This document shows positions 10,807 to 23,069 of a DNA stretch of 64,000 nucleotides, one piece after another. Position numbers and translations under genes: made by a program. The DNA is from Symbiodinium natans (taxonomy: Eukaryota; Sar; Dinophyceae; Suessiales; Symbiodiniaceae). Under the pieces are notes generated by a model that saw nothing but the letters and a program-made list of their open reading frames with translations, did no database searches and was not told where the DNA came from. The stretch covers positions 1 to 64,000 of the forward strand of contig CAJNDS010000512.1 in NCBI GenBank assembly GCA_905221605.1, given 5' to 3'. How positions within the stretch are numbered: position 1 is the stretch's first letter; every line of letters starts with the position of its first letter.

Positions 10807-13308
10807 TCAGCAGCCAGTTTGGGCCCCCTGAGTCGCGCCTTCCTCGGCCCAGCGCTGCAGATCTGCCAAGGCGGCCTGCAAAAGAGTGATTAGACTACTT
10901 CTATACATCCTAGATGCGCAGGCACCCACAAACAAAACATGGAGTCGGTCTGAATGGACATGGTCGCAGGTGCTTGGCTGTGGCAAACTGGTGCAGGTTT
11001 CCATGGCCAGCATCATCAGAAGATCTGCGAAGCAACGAGCCAGTTCCAGGCGTCGCTCAATTTCAGGGCAGTATGCACAAAGGAAGCGAGGTTTGCTCAC
11101 TTGTACCCTGTGGTCTACCCCTTTGCAGTACGGACTCAGCCTGCTGTTTGTCCAGCATGTTCAGCAGGACGACCTGCTGCGCTGCACAAGAGTCTGCTTG
11201 GGTGGCTGAGATTTCTTACACCACATGAGTCAGCTGTCAATCCCGTTATCGCATGTTTCCTTGCATCTTGAGGGGGGGGAACACACTGGTGGTCCTAAGC
11301 ATACGTCCACAAACAACGCTGCGGGGACAACTAGAAAGAGAGAGGGGAAGGGCGGGGAACCCTGACATGGGCCTACCCAAGGAGGCAAGAGGGCCCTGCA
11401 ACCCGGAGTGTAGCCATGCCATTTGGCCCTGGGCAAAAATCCTCTTGCTCCTGCAATGCGTTTAATGCCATCTGCTTGCAAGTCGGTTGGTTCACCTGAC
11501 ACGTTTCCGCAAGTACTGGAATGTCCTTGATTCCAAACAAGACGTAGTGCATGGCACTAACAAAAAAAGTGCATAAATCGACGTAGTCAAGTTCAAACAA
11601 GAACTCCACCCCAATCTGGAAGCAGTCGAACCCCACCTGCGCTGTATCAAACTGGGAGTTCCATGTGACAATATTTTGCGCCCTCAAGACCGGGCCCCCT
11701 GGCATGGTGTTCCCGCATCATCTCCTTCACGCCGCTGTAGTCGGGCAGCTCCTGCGGGTGTCTGTACGTAGGAGCAGTAACGACCCCATTTCCCAGAAGA
11801 TGAACCCTGCGTGGGAAACTAGGAGCATCTTGCAATGGCCACTGCTCAGCTTTGATATCACATCTTCGAAGGAGTTGAGTTGCCCTTCTATCATGTTTCA
11901 GGAAGAGAGCTATTGTTCACGTCTGAAATGTTCGCGTGAGAGGCTTCTGGACACTGGACATGCACTGGCATGCAAACAGCGGTAGATAGACCATCGGCAC
12001 ATCGTAAAGACTGATTGGCAATAACAGAAAGACGCGTCATGTGATGTGCCTCAGATAAGCGCATGTCATCCGGTTGACATTGGCACTGCATCGTCCAAAA
12101 CCTCGCGGGCTCGAACACATGCAACGGATCCCGGCTGCAACTACACATGGCAAAAACAAGCCCGCTAAGACATGTTACTTGCAAAAGATCGAAAATTCAC
12201 GTCATACTGACCATACTACCAAAAAAAATGAAAACTAAACGGCCCGCTGTTTTTCTTTGCGCGTAGGACGGCCCCGCAACCAGTGGAATACCTCAGCATC
12301 GATGACTGCATTGCCACCAAGCAGCCGTGAATCTGGTCCACAACGTTGTGGTGGGTGCTAAGAATGGAGGGTATTTCCACAACATTGAGCCACCGTGAAC
12401 ACAGGTATTACCCATTTTGTCATGGCACAACACCAACGAAACATTGCTGATTTGTCACCAACAGAAGCCCATTAAACCTCTCCGGGCTGACGATAGCACA
12501 AGTCGTTCCAGGGCATGCCAAATGATTTTTTTGCAGGAAGTGGACCTCCGCGCAGGCAATTGTGCATCTAGCTTGGGTAGAAGCAAGTTGGCTCGGAAAC
12601 AGGCTCGGAAAAACAATGAAACACAAACTGGCAACCGGAACGATTTTCGTCATGTCTATTTGTTTGCAAATCTTCTCCTCTTCATACTTTTCCAATGTCC
12701 GGAAAGCTGTCCTACATGGAGTGTCTGCCGTTTCGCTTCCTTTTGCACACCAGAGAGCATTTCCGTTCTTAGAACATAAAAAGGATATGACGAAAAAAAA
12801 CAAAGTTCATGATGAGCCAAACGTGGCAGCTGCCCAATAGGCATGCCCGTTCGCGTCTGGGTAAACATGGGTGCACAACACAGCAAGACAAAACAAAAGA
12901 ACCACAGCGCACACTCCTAATTGACAAATAGTGAAGCGGCGGCTGCGGTCTAAGTATCTGTCGTCAGTGTAGATGCCAGGGTTCCAAAGCACAGACCATA
13001 GTCAGGTGTGCAGCTGTACGAACCAGGCCGCAATGGGTGGTATCATTGGCCAATGAAAATTCGTGTTGTCTCAAAATGCCCAGCAAAAACAATTCACAGA
13101 CACCAAAAGCGTCAAGTTCACCACGCCCAAACGCTTTTTTTTCCGTCAGTGACAACGGGGCTCACGATCACCGTAGTTGTGCCACTCCTTACCGTACTTG
13201 CGATGATGCACTCCTATGCTGTCCGCAATAAGCGACGATTGCAACGACTTCCAAGAAAACCGATTATCAATTTTTGCTGCATTAAGTTTCACACCCTTAA
13301 CAGCGAGG
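10807..13308 (-). CDS. multi-exon gene, unrecognised; possible histidine-phosphatase-like segment
   Basis: At least seven minus-strand exons are supported. Exon 13308-13193 (acceptor TTTCCAG, donor G|GTAAGG) encodes LAVKGVKLNAAKIDNRFSW and onward. Exon 12357-12292 (after CATTCTTAG, donor AG|GTATTC, phase 2) encodes THHNVVDQIHGCLVAM. Exon 12140-11992 (149 nt) fits that phase and encodes CSRDPLHVFEPARFWTM. Exon 11887-11785 fits next and encodes FEDVISKLSSGHCKMLLVSH. An exon at about 11761-11496 encodes NIVTWNSQFDTAQVGFDCF and ends CAG|GTGAAC, but its 5' part needs a 23-nt intron and a frame change at a G6 run. Exon 11205-11119 and the terminal exon 11099-10807 are in phase if a 19-nt GT-AG intron (11118-11100) is removed. 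KMLLVSHAGFIFW resembles the C-terminal His strand of phosphoglycerate-mutase-like enzymes, but no RHG motif was found. Exons between 13193 and 12357, and one between 11496 and 11205, are unresolved. Confidence 0.55.
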
Positions 13309-13354
13309 CTGGAAATACCGTCACTAGCAGCAGCATGTTCACATGCTCTCGGCT

Positions 13355-13490
13355 GGAGCCCGGCAGGCGGTCAGTCAATCAGTCGGTCTGGCTTCCTGTC
13401 TGCAGCCAGGCGAGCAGGCAGTCAGTGAGTCGGTCTGTCTTCCTGTCTCGTCAGTCGGTCAGTCTGTCGGTCTTCCTGTCTGCAGCAACT
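13355..13490. repeat. CAGTCGGTCTGTCTTCCTGT short tandem repeat
   Basis: Three to four copies of a unit of about 40-50 bp made of CAGTCAGTCGGTCTG and TCTTCCTGTCTGCAG words, just upstream of the first exon of the minus-strand gene. Confidence 0.75.
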
Positions 13491-13499
13491 GGGGGGTGC

Positions 13500-15262
13500 C
13501 CCTCCCCCCCGCTTCAAGTCGTGCAAGTTTGCTTCAAGATAGAATCAGCGTTTTTTAACCCACGACCCCTAAACCCAAAACCCGAAAAACCTTAAACCCC
13601 AAAAACCCTAAACCCGAAAAACCCGAAAGCCTAAAAAAACCCTAAACCCAACCCCAAAAACCCGACTCTAAAATCCATGCAAACCCTAAACCCCAAAAAC
13701 CATGAAACTTGAACCCTGAAACCCTGAAACCTAAAAACCTAACTCCACCTCCCCGCTTTTTGAAGTCGTGCAAGCTTGGTTCAAAATCGAAGCGTCCTTT
13801 TGAAACCCATGATGCCAGCATTGTGTGCAAATGGGGGTGGGGGCTGCGCCCCAACCGCCCCGCCCCCGCTTTTTTAAGTCCTTCAAAATCGAAGCGTTTT
13901 TTCGAAACCCATGAACCCCCGAAAACCCTAAACCCGAAAAACCCTAAACCCTGAAAACCTTGCAAACCCTGAACCCTAAAAACCTGAAAAACCTAAACCC
14001 TGAAAACCCTAGACCCTGAACAACCTAACCCCAAAAATTCGAAAGAACCTAAACCCTAAAACCCTAAACCCTAAAAAACCTAATCCCCCCCCCCCCGTTT
14101 TTTGAAGTCGTACAAGCTTGGTTCAAAATCGAAGCGTCCTTTTGAAACCCATAACGCCAGCATTGTGTGTGCAAATGGGGAGGGGGGGCGCCCCAACTCC
14201 CGCCCCCGCTTTTTAAAATCCTGCACGTTGCTTCAAAATCGAAGCGTTTTTTCGAAACCCATAAACCCCCGAAAACCCTAAACCCGAAAAACCCTAAACC
14301 CTAAAAACCTTGCAAACCCTGAACCCTAAAAACCTGAAAAACCTAAACCCTGAAAACCCTAGACCCTGAACAAACTAACCCCAAAAACTCGAAAGAACCT
14401 AAACCCTGAAACCCTAAACCCTAAAAAAACCTAATCCCCCCCCCCCCGTTTTTTGAAGTCGTACAAGCTTGGTTCAAAATCGAAGCGTCCTTTGAAACCC
14501 ATGACGCCAGCATTGTGTGTGCATGGGGAGGGGGGGCTGCGCCCCAACCGCCCCGCCTCCGCTTTTTTAAGTCCTGCACGTTGCTTCAAAATCGAAGCGT
14601 TTTTTCGAAACCCATGAACCCCCGAAAACCCTAAACCCGACAAACCGTAAACCCTAAAAACCCTGCAAACCCTGAACCCTGAAACCTGAAAAACCTAAAC
14701 CCTGAAAACCCTGGACCCTGAACAACCTAACCCCAAAAATTCGAAAACCCTGAAACCCTGAACCCTAAAAAACCTAACCCCCCCCTCCCCCCCTTTTTGA
14801 AGTCGTACAAGCTTGGTTTAAAATCAAAGCGTCCTTTTTGAAACCCATAACGCCAGCATTGTGTGCAAATGGGGAGACGGGGCTGCGCCCCAACCCCCCC
14901 CCCGCTTTTTTGAGTTCTGCACGTTGCTTCAAAATCGAAGCATTTTTCAAAACCCATGAACCTGAAAAACCCTAAACCCTAAAAACCCCACAAACCCTAA
15001 ACCCTCTCCCGCTTTTTGAAGTCGTGCAAGCTTGGTTCAAAATACAAGCGCCTTCTTGAAACCATGACGCGAGCATTGTGCGCAAATGGGGGCGGACTGC
15101 GCCCCAACCCCACCCTTCACTTCTTCAAGTTCTGCACGTTGCTTCAAAATCGAAGCGTCTTTTCAAAACCCATAAGCCCCCGAAAACCCTAAACCCGAAA
15201 AACCCTAAACCCTAAAAACCTGCAAACCCCCAAACACTAAAGACCTAAGGCCCCCCCCCTCC
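13500..15262. repeat. dimeric satellite array carrying telomere-like words
   Basis: Five to six units start near 13751, 14093, 14445, 14785, 15007 and 15255 (spacing about 345, 350, 340, 222 and 250 bp), with a relic at 13507. Each full unit has two related halves. One contains GAAGTCGTGCAAGCTTGG and GGTTCAAAATCGAAGCG. The other contains AAGTCCTGCACGTTGC and TTCAAAATCGAAGCG. Both end TTTGAAACCCAT or TTCGAAACCCAT. Units are joined by runs of degenerate CCCTAAACCC/CCTGAAAACC words. The last two units are shortened. No reading frame is conserved, so it is treated as non-coding. Confidence 0.9.
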
Positions 15263-15620
15263 GCTGTTTGAAGTGTGCAAGCTCTAGAATAGAAGCGTCT
15301 GTTGGAAACCCATAACGCGAGCATTGTAATGGAGGGGGAAGTTGCCCTCCAAACCCCCCCCTTCCCCACCTTTTTGAGTTCTACACGTTGCTTTAAAACT
15401 TGGGTTTTTTGCCTGACGGCAAAATGGGGTGCGAAGCACTCTCTGCTTGGCATCAAATCAGGGGGCCACATGGATTACATGGCCCCATTACCGACGACGG
15501 AGCTAAGTATGGCCGAAATTTCGGGCGCGGCATGGTGTTCTAGGGCCATAGGGCCAGATTAACAAACCTGTCGGCAGTCTCATCAAGAGTCTCATATTGC
15601 CCAGCAGCGTCAGCAGATCC
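15263..15620. other. satellite tail and unique DNA
   Basis: The last satellite half decays into unique sequence from about 15400. No gene signal seen. Confidence 0.5.
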
Positions 15621-15658
15621 TCAGCAGAAGATCATCAGCAGCATCATCATCATCATAC

Positions 15659-15691
<33 letters not shown>

Positions 15692-15734
15692 ATCAGATCA
15701 TAGCATATCATATATCATCACATCGTGTCATTGT

Positions 15735-15777
<43 letters not shown>

Positions 15778-16060
15778 ATCATCGTCGTCATCATCATCCT
15801 GCCAGGTCCTGAGTCCTGAGCCCTGGCATCTTGGCAGTCCGGCTTCCCGGCGGTCCTGGTGCTGGCACGGTCCTGGCCTGGCATTGCCGCCGCATTGCCT
15901 GGCATTGGCATCAATCATAATCGCATCATCGCATCGCATCATGAATCATTATGCATTGTGAAGTATGAATCATCAATCATCAGTCATCAATCATTCATTC
16001 TCATGACTCATGACATGAGATCATGATGAGCCACGAGTCATGAGTCATGAGTCATGAGAT
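15620..16060. repeat. ATC/CAT microsatellites and ATGAGTC words
   Basis: ATC runs at 15640-15690 and 15735-15800, a CCTGGCATTG-rich spacer, then ATCAATC and CATGAGTC repeats to about 16060. Confidence 0.9.
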
Positions 16061-16389
16061 CATCATGAATCAGGAACCATGAATCAGTCACAGTCACAGC
16101 CACAGTCACGGCAGTCAGGTGAGTCATTGCCCGGCCGCCGCAACCCATCGGCCACAAACACGGGTCATGAACAATGAAAAACTGCCTTGGTTTCCTTTCA
16201 GCTTTGTTCGCGTCGAATCCAGCCAAAGACTTCAAACTCAGCCCATCTTTTCTTTTCTGCTGTTTGGCTTGACGTGCATTTTTTCCTGTTTGCAGAAAAG
16301 GCTGAAACAAAACCACCAGCAATGAAACAGGACTTCAAAGAACTTGGTCTGTGTTTTTCAGCTGTCCTGGCTTGACACATGCAGGCCAC

Positions 16390-16640
16390 ACCATACCCTC
16401 GAATCTTGTTATGTTTTTTGTGTTTTTTTGGGATTTCATTGTTCGAAACCAGAGAAGTGTGATCAAAAAGAAAGAAGGGAATGTATTCTAAATTCCACCC
16501 TCCTCGAATCTTGTTTTGTTTTTTGGGTTTCATTCTTCGAAACCAGAGAAGTGAGACTCTTTTTAAAGGGGAGTTCAAGGGCAATTCCACCCCGCTCGCT
16601 TCTTCTTTTTTTTTTGTGTTCATTACTCGGTTTCAAGAAG
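16390..16640. repeat. tandem repeat, about 108-bp unit
   Basis: Two clear copies and one decayed copy of CTCGAATCTTGTT, a T-rich stretch, and a TTCGAAACCAGAGAAGTG block (near 16397, 16505 and 16590). Confidence 0.8.
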
Positions 16641-16654
16641 CAGAAAGTTCATAG

Positions 16655-16885
16655 CAGTGACGTAGCGCGGGGCTAGCCGAGAACCCCATGTTTTGTTTCA
16701 GAGATGATTCATATGCTTCCACGCGAGCTTGCCCGGCAGAAAAAAGCGGGGGGGTTGGGGGGAGGCGCAGTCCCCCCCATTTGCATAGCAGTGACGTGGC
16801 GCGGGGCCAAGCCGAGAACCCCATGGTTTGTTTTGTTTTGTTTTGGACATGATTCATATGCTTTCACGCGAGCATTCTTAGACGT
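16655..16885. repeat. tandem duplication, about 135-bp unit
   Basis: Two copies of CATAGCAGTGACGT followed by GCGCGGGGC, GCCGAGAACCCCATG, GATTCATATGCTT and CACGCGAGC. Copies start near 16651 and 16786. The second has an added GTTTTGTTTTG stutter. Confidence 0.88.
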
Positions 16886-16888
16886 TTT

Positions 16889-17265
16889 AAACTGCTGCCC
16901 GCACCCTCCACAAAAGGCCCAGCGAGTATACGGCCTCTTAAACTGCCGCCTAAATCCTCTACAGAAGGCCCAGCAAGTATTCGCCTTTTAAACTGCTGCC
17001 CACACCCTCCACAAAAGGCTCAGCAAGTGTCAGGCCTCTTAAACTGCTGCCTAACCCTCCGCAGAAGGCCCAGCAAGTTTTGCGCCTTTTAACTGCTGCC
17101 CAAACCCTCCAAAAAAGGCCCCAGCAAGCATTAGGCCTCTTAAACTGCTGCCTAAACCCTCCGCAGAAGGCCCAGCAAGTATTACGCCTCTTAAATTGCT
17201 GCCCAAAGGCACAGCAAGTATTAGGCCTCTTAAACTGCTGCCGAAACCCTCCACAGAGGGGGGGG
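16889..17265. repeat. 51-bp tandem array, eight copies, alternating subtypes
   Basis: Units start at 16889, 16940, 16990, 17041, 17091, 17142, 17193 and 17232. Each begins AAACTGCTGCC and carries a CCCTCC, AGAAGGCCCAGCAAGT and GCCTCTT core. Units beginning CTGCCC alternate with CTGCCT for most of the array, suggesting a two-unit (about 102-bp) higher-order repeat. One unit is cut to 39 bp. Confidence 0.92.
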
Positions 17266-17705
17266 CTTGGTTGGGGGAGCTTTAGGGGGGGCTTGAAGGG
17301 GGCTTAAAAAGAGGGGCTGGCAGGAGGGCTTAAAGGGGGGCTTAAAGGGGGGCTTAAAGGGGGGCTTAAAGGGGGGCTTAAAGGGGGTTTAAAGGGGGGC
17401 TTCAAGGGGGGCTTAAAGGGGGGGGGGGGGCTTCAAGGGGCTTTAAGGGGGGGCTTAAGGGGGGGGCTTAAGGGGGGCTTAAAGGGGGGGTTTAAGGGGG
17501 GGCTTAAGGGGGGGCTTAAGGGGGGGCTTAAGGGGGGGCTTAAGGGGGGGCTTAAGGGGGGGCTTAAGGGCTTTGACCCTTTGCCCCCCCCCCCCCCGAA
17601 GGGACCCCCTTTGCAGGGACCCCTTTGAAGGGGGGCTTAAGGGGGGCTTAAAGGGGGGCTAAAAGGGGGGCTTAAGCCCCCCTTTGCCCAAAGGGGGGGG
17701 GGCCC
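17256..17705. repeat. G-rich array of GGGGGGCTTAA units
   Basis: About 25 units of 14-17 bp, a run of G followed by CTTAA or CTTAAA, with all G on the plus strand. It ends in a hairpin-like GGCTTAAGCC core followed by CCCCCTTTGCCCAAAGGGGG. Runs of four or more G every 15 bp could form G-quadruplexes. Confidence 0.93.
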
Positions 17706-19930
17706 ATCCTCGAATTTTTTGGGAAGACGTGCTTATAGAAACGTTGTTGGAACACAGTTTAAGGATTTTTCACAGAAACAAGGCAATTAGAGATCAAACG
17801 CAGGACGAATCAGCAATCGTATCTGCCCGTAGGAACAGCGGAGTTCGTGGCATTGGTTTTTTTTTGAGTTGCAGTGATTTGTAAAGCCAACATTTTGAAG
17901 GAATTCAGCATGACAGCTGATTGCTTTGCTGCTTCTTCAGCAAGAGGTAGCTCGTTGTCAAACGCCTTTTTTTGGTTTAGAGCATTGCTTTTCCAGAAGA
18001 AGATTGGCAAGATTGCTTGTAGTGTTGCCGGAAAAGCGCCAGATGCTGTGGCAATCGCAGACTTCGCTGATGCGATTGTGATGTAGGACGGTCACAAAGA
18101 GCTAATATGGACACTGGTAATTGGTATTCTGCAAGCGTTGCACATTGACCACTCTGGTCATTGAAAGCGAGACGATGGATCTTTGATTGGATTGACATAT
18201 GCTTGGAAGTGTTTGCAGTTGCTTTGTCTTTGTGGTGTTGGTCCGCGCTGAAAAACTCATTGCTTGTGATTCTTTGTTTCCGTATTTGCAAACCAAGTCA
18301 TTGCATTCATTCGACTAGAGAGAGATCGAATATTGCTGGTAGCGTTGCTGGTAGCCGCGAGCTTGGTGGAACGCCTCATTGGGCTTATAACCCACAGTTG
18401 TATAGCTCACAACCCAAAGTTGTAGGATTGGGATTCAAGTTTTACGTGGAGTCAGACTTTTATTGGCGACTGTATCAGTGCATGAGAGTTCATTGGATGA
18501 TGGAATGGTTTTATGGATCGCTTTGCTTATCTACTATTTTATTTCACAGAGTTGATTGGTGATATCTTCTTTGCGGTTGACATACACTGGTTTCAGGAAG
18601 CCATATATCCGGCATTGCTATCTCTGCGTGGCATTGCTCGGCTCTGCAAGTTGTGAGAAGGGTCATTCTTTCGGAGTGCAAATTTGAGACTGCTTCCTTG
18701 ACCCTGATCTAAAGCAGCGTATTGATCGCTGTTGCAAAGCTGCGCATGGGAATCTTCTGGATTGCGTTGGATGCAACCTGGTTGGTTCTACTTGAGTGAC
18801 AGCGTTGTCTCAGTGTTGCTCATTGGTCAGCTGCTTCTTTTGAACCTCTTCGTACAGTATTGAGGTTTTACAAAATTTGTTTGGTTCTGTCATTGTTCTC
18901 ATGCTGCAGATTTCATTGCACGAATAGTGACTGGTTTTGTTGGCAGTCTGCTAGTAGCTGCTAGTGACTGCTTCATGGGATGTTTTGCATTGTTTCCGCA
19001 AGAGGACGAATGATTGCGATTGGATTGCTTTCATTGAGATCTTGATACCGTGTTGAACTCAGATCTGGAGAAGTCATTGCAACTCCGCCTATGTTGCAAA
19101 ACCTGCCGTTTTGAGCATTTTGAGTCACATTGACTTACCCATTGTGACATCAAGCCGTTTCTCAGAATGTCACATGGAGCGGCGAGCCTTTGGCACAGAA
19201 AGATTGCCAAATCCAGGAATGCCTTCGGATAGGTTGACTGCAACCAAAAGCTATTGCAGAAGAGGAACTGAGCTCATTGAGCCCCGTTGGCAGAAACGCT
19301 TTCTAATTCATTGGTCTCTAGTTTCTGGTTCTATTGACTACGAGTAAGCTGTGTTTGGATGATTGCTAAGTCATTCATTCAAAGCGGTTGTTGATCTTGC
19401 GATTGTAAAGGTCATGGAACTCTAGAACAAGAAATTGGCCACAAGATGCCAGTTCCAGACCATTGTCTTTGTTTTATCAAGTAACAGATGACTGCCCTGG
19501 AACAAAATGAAGATTGACCCACAAGAAGGTCGGCAGTGTCAAGAATTGTTGTACAGTTGGTTATCGTAAAGCTGTTAGTGTGAATGATTGCTGAAGCATT
19601 CATTCAAGGGACGGTGTTAGGATTGAGCTTTACTTCCTGCACATGTACATTGTCCATTGCATGAAGAACATGCAACACTGACAGAGAACATTGGCGTGTG
19701 GACATTGCCATGTCCATGATGCATTGGCTCAAGGACTGGCTCAAGGTGCCAACAAGGATTGGCTCAAGATTGGCTCAGCCCAAGTGACACAAAAGATTGC
19801 TGAGAGAGAGATTGCATCTGACAGTTGTATGCTTGTATCGTGGTGTGGTCAAGACCATTGATTGAACAGTCATGTGTTTGGTAGTTTACATGCAGTTTGA
19901 TATTGTACAGAAAGTGATCTTTGAAAATTT
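17706..19930. other. ATTG-enriched region of unknown nature
   Basis: About 2.2 kb with no supported gene. The word ATTG, mostly as CATTG or GATTG, occurs on the plus strand far above chance: about 19 times in 18001-18660, against 2-3 expected. The complement CAAT is rare. There is no fixed period and no shared longer unit. Open frames are short (longest about 130 codons, 18161-18562, with no recognisable domain). Confidence 0.6.
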
Positions 19931-19934
19931 CATT

Positions 19935-19997
19935 AAAGGTGGGCTTAAAGGGGGGCTTGAGCCCCCTTTGTCCAAAGAAAAGGGGGCCCATTCTCAC
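19935..19997. repeat. isolated copy of the G-TTAA array's terminal hairpin
   Basis: GGTGGGCTTAAAGGGGGG, then a GGGGCTTGAGCCCC-type palindrome and CCCTTTGTCCAAAG, repeat the end of the G-rich array at about 17640-17705 in the same orientation, 2.25 kb away. Confidence 0.75.
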
Positions 19998-20034
19998 TTC
20001 AAGTCGGCAATGCAGTTGCACAAACACATTAAAT

Positions 20035-20285
20035 GGCAACAGCAGCAACAGCTGCAGCCTTGGAAGTGTTCTTGTTGCAGTCTTGAGTGATCATGTGTCC
20101 TTTTTTGTTGCTGTTGTGACTTGCAGTTGTGGTTTGCAGTTGTTGTTGGGTTGTAGTTGTGTTGTTGGTTGTGGTTGGGTTGTGGTTGTTTGGTGGTCGT
20201 CGTTGTCGTAATAGTTGTCAGAAGTCGTGTTATAAAAGCACGAGTCGCAGTCGTCGTTGTCGTCGTAGTGTAGTGGTAGTAGTGG
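20035..20285. repeat. GTT/GTC/GTA trinucleotide-rich tract
   Basis: Imperfect GTTGTT, TGGTTG and GTCGTC runs with a strong G+T bias on the plus strand. Confidence 0.8.
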
Positions 20286-20299
20286 TACCAGTAGAGGGA

Positions 20300-20950
20300 C
20301 ATGGCAAAACTGTTTTATTTGGTTTGCGTTGTTTTTGTGTTTTCCTGAACTCTTTTTCTGGCTTTTTGTTTGTTTCTGATTTTGCTTTTGTATTGTTTCC
20401 TAAAGATTTGTTGTTCTATATTGTTGTAAATCGTTTTTTGACCCTTGCGGCTTCTATGTTGTTGTGAATCGTTTGACGCTCGAAGCTTGCGGCTTCTAGA
20501 GGCCAGAGGTTCTGGTTTACTTTGTCATACTGCAGCTGAAGTGTCGAGTTTCATGGATTTTGCAACTGCAGGGTCTCTGTTCAGACTCTGTTCTGCTTAT
20601 TGCGCAACTTTTTCTGAGAGGCGACCCAAACCGTAGGAGAGTGCTTCGCACCCCCAAGGTTTGCCGTTGTCAATCATTGGTGTGATGTATAACCGGGCAG
20701 CCGGCCTGCGTATGCTTGCGTGGAGCAGGGCTTCCCACCTTTGCCGAGGCGCCTTCCCGGAAGATGCTCAAGTGCGTCATCTCCCAAGGTGCAGCGGCGT
20801 CGGCTGGCAATTTGTGCTGTCGCTCATTCACCACCAACGCAACCTCAAACTAGTGACTAGTGGGCCACAGGACTTGGCCTCGTCGGGAGGTGGCTTGGGC
20901 AGGCACAAGTCACAGAACACGCCTGGCAAACAGAGCTGTGATGGTCAAGC
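20300..20950. other. no gene recognised
   Basis: Unique sequence between repeats. Short open frames only. The piece 20661-20950 is open on the plus strand into the CT repeat, but no domain or splice evidence supports it. Confidence 0.4.
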
Positions 20951-20954
20951 CTCT

Positions 20955-21762
<808 letters not shown>

Positions 21763-21764
21763 TG

Positions 21765-22350
21765 CCGACCCAACTGCAGCTTCAACATCTGGGACGACCA
21801 GGACGTCGCAAGGCTCCTCACCAGCACCTGCATTCTCAGCCATGCGCCGAGACAAAAAACGAGGCACAACCATAACGAGGCACAACCAGTCACCTGCAAC
21901 AACTGGTCCTTCACGAACTATGGGCCATGTGTAGACTATGAGTGCACGCAAAACTTTCCCTTGCGTGTCGTTTTCTGAAAGACAGGTGCAAGGCCATTTC
22001 GGCAACCAACCAATGCCCTTCGAAAAGCACCAGACAATGGCAGTGGGGAACCGACGAAGCAAAACAGGAGATCCAAAGTGATTCGCCAGCGGATCATGCT
22101 GTGGTCAACCTGGCCCCAGACACGATGCTTTAGCAGCTTCAGCTCATGCGCGCTGTCCAGTTTTTCAAATTTATGAAGAGATGAATCTGAAGAACTAAAA
22201 GCCCCAGACCTGAACAGACCATTTGATTGCTTTTTGTGTCTTGTGTCGCACGCCGTCTCCAAGAGTCACACATATCACATCACATGTCACATGAGCCAGA
22301 TCCTGATACACAACCGCCAGAACTGCAACAGCAGCTACAACCACGTCGTC
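21765..22350. other. no gene recognised
   Basis: Unique DNA of mixed composition between two microsatellites. No frame has convincing coding character. Confidence 0.4.
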
Positions 22351-22351
22351 G

Positions 22352-22536
22352 TCATCATCATCATCATCATTCATCATTCATCATTCATCATTCATCGTTC
22401 ATCGTTCATCATTCATCGTTCGTCATTCATCACTCATCATTCATCATTCACCATTTATCATTCATCATTCATCACCCACCATTCACCATTCATCATTCAT
22501 CACTCATCAGTCATCAGTCACCAGTCATCGTGCGGC

Positions 22537-22609
<73 letters not shown>

Positions 22610-22634
22610 CATCTTTCATCTTTCATCACTCATC

Positions 22635-22686
<52 letters not shown>

Positions 22687-22815
22687 CATCATTCATCTTT
22701 CATCATTCATCATTCATCCTTCATCATTCATCATTCATCATTCATAATTCATCAGGCATCATTCATCGGTCATCGGTCATCGGTCATCAGTCATCAGTCA
22801 TCAGTCATGATTCCT
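22352..22815. repeat. (ATTCATC)n 7-bp array
   Basis: About 60 units of ATTCATC with point variants (ACTCATC, GTTCATC, TTTCATC, CAGTCAT). A 7-bp unit reads as a repeating 7-residue peptide in all three frames, which explains the long open frames. Confidence 0.95.
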
Positions 22816-22904
22816 CATTCCTCGTTTTGCCGATGACACTTGCGGAGGCTCCCTGAGACCGCGGAGGGGAAGGCCCTTTGGCAGCCGGACCCTGCGTGCC
22901 ATCC

Positions 22905-23065
22905 ATCCTCATTCCTCATTCCTCATTCCTCATTCCTCATTCCTCATTCCTCATTCCTCATTCCTCATTCCTCATTCCTCATTCCTCATTCCTCATTCCT
23001 CATTCCTCATACATCATTCCTCATACATCATTCATCATCAATCATCATCATCATCATCATCACTA
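22905..23065. repeat. (CTCATTC)n array then ATC run
   Basis: About 17 perfect CTCATTC heptamers, then TCATCATC triplets. It is related to but distinct from the ATTCATC array just upstream. Confidence 0.95.
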
Positions 23066-23069
23066 TCAT

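Noticed and set aside
19715-19780. Repeated TTGGCTCAAG words that resemble the 3' end of the dinoflagellate spliced leader
   Set aside because: The 5' part of the leader (CCGTAGCC...) is absent, there is no gene downstream, and the area is already enriched in ATTG words.
22352-23065. Possible CRISPR-like regular repeats
   Set aside because: The unit is a continuous 7-bp microsatellite with no spacers, in a eukaryotic context.
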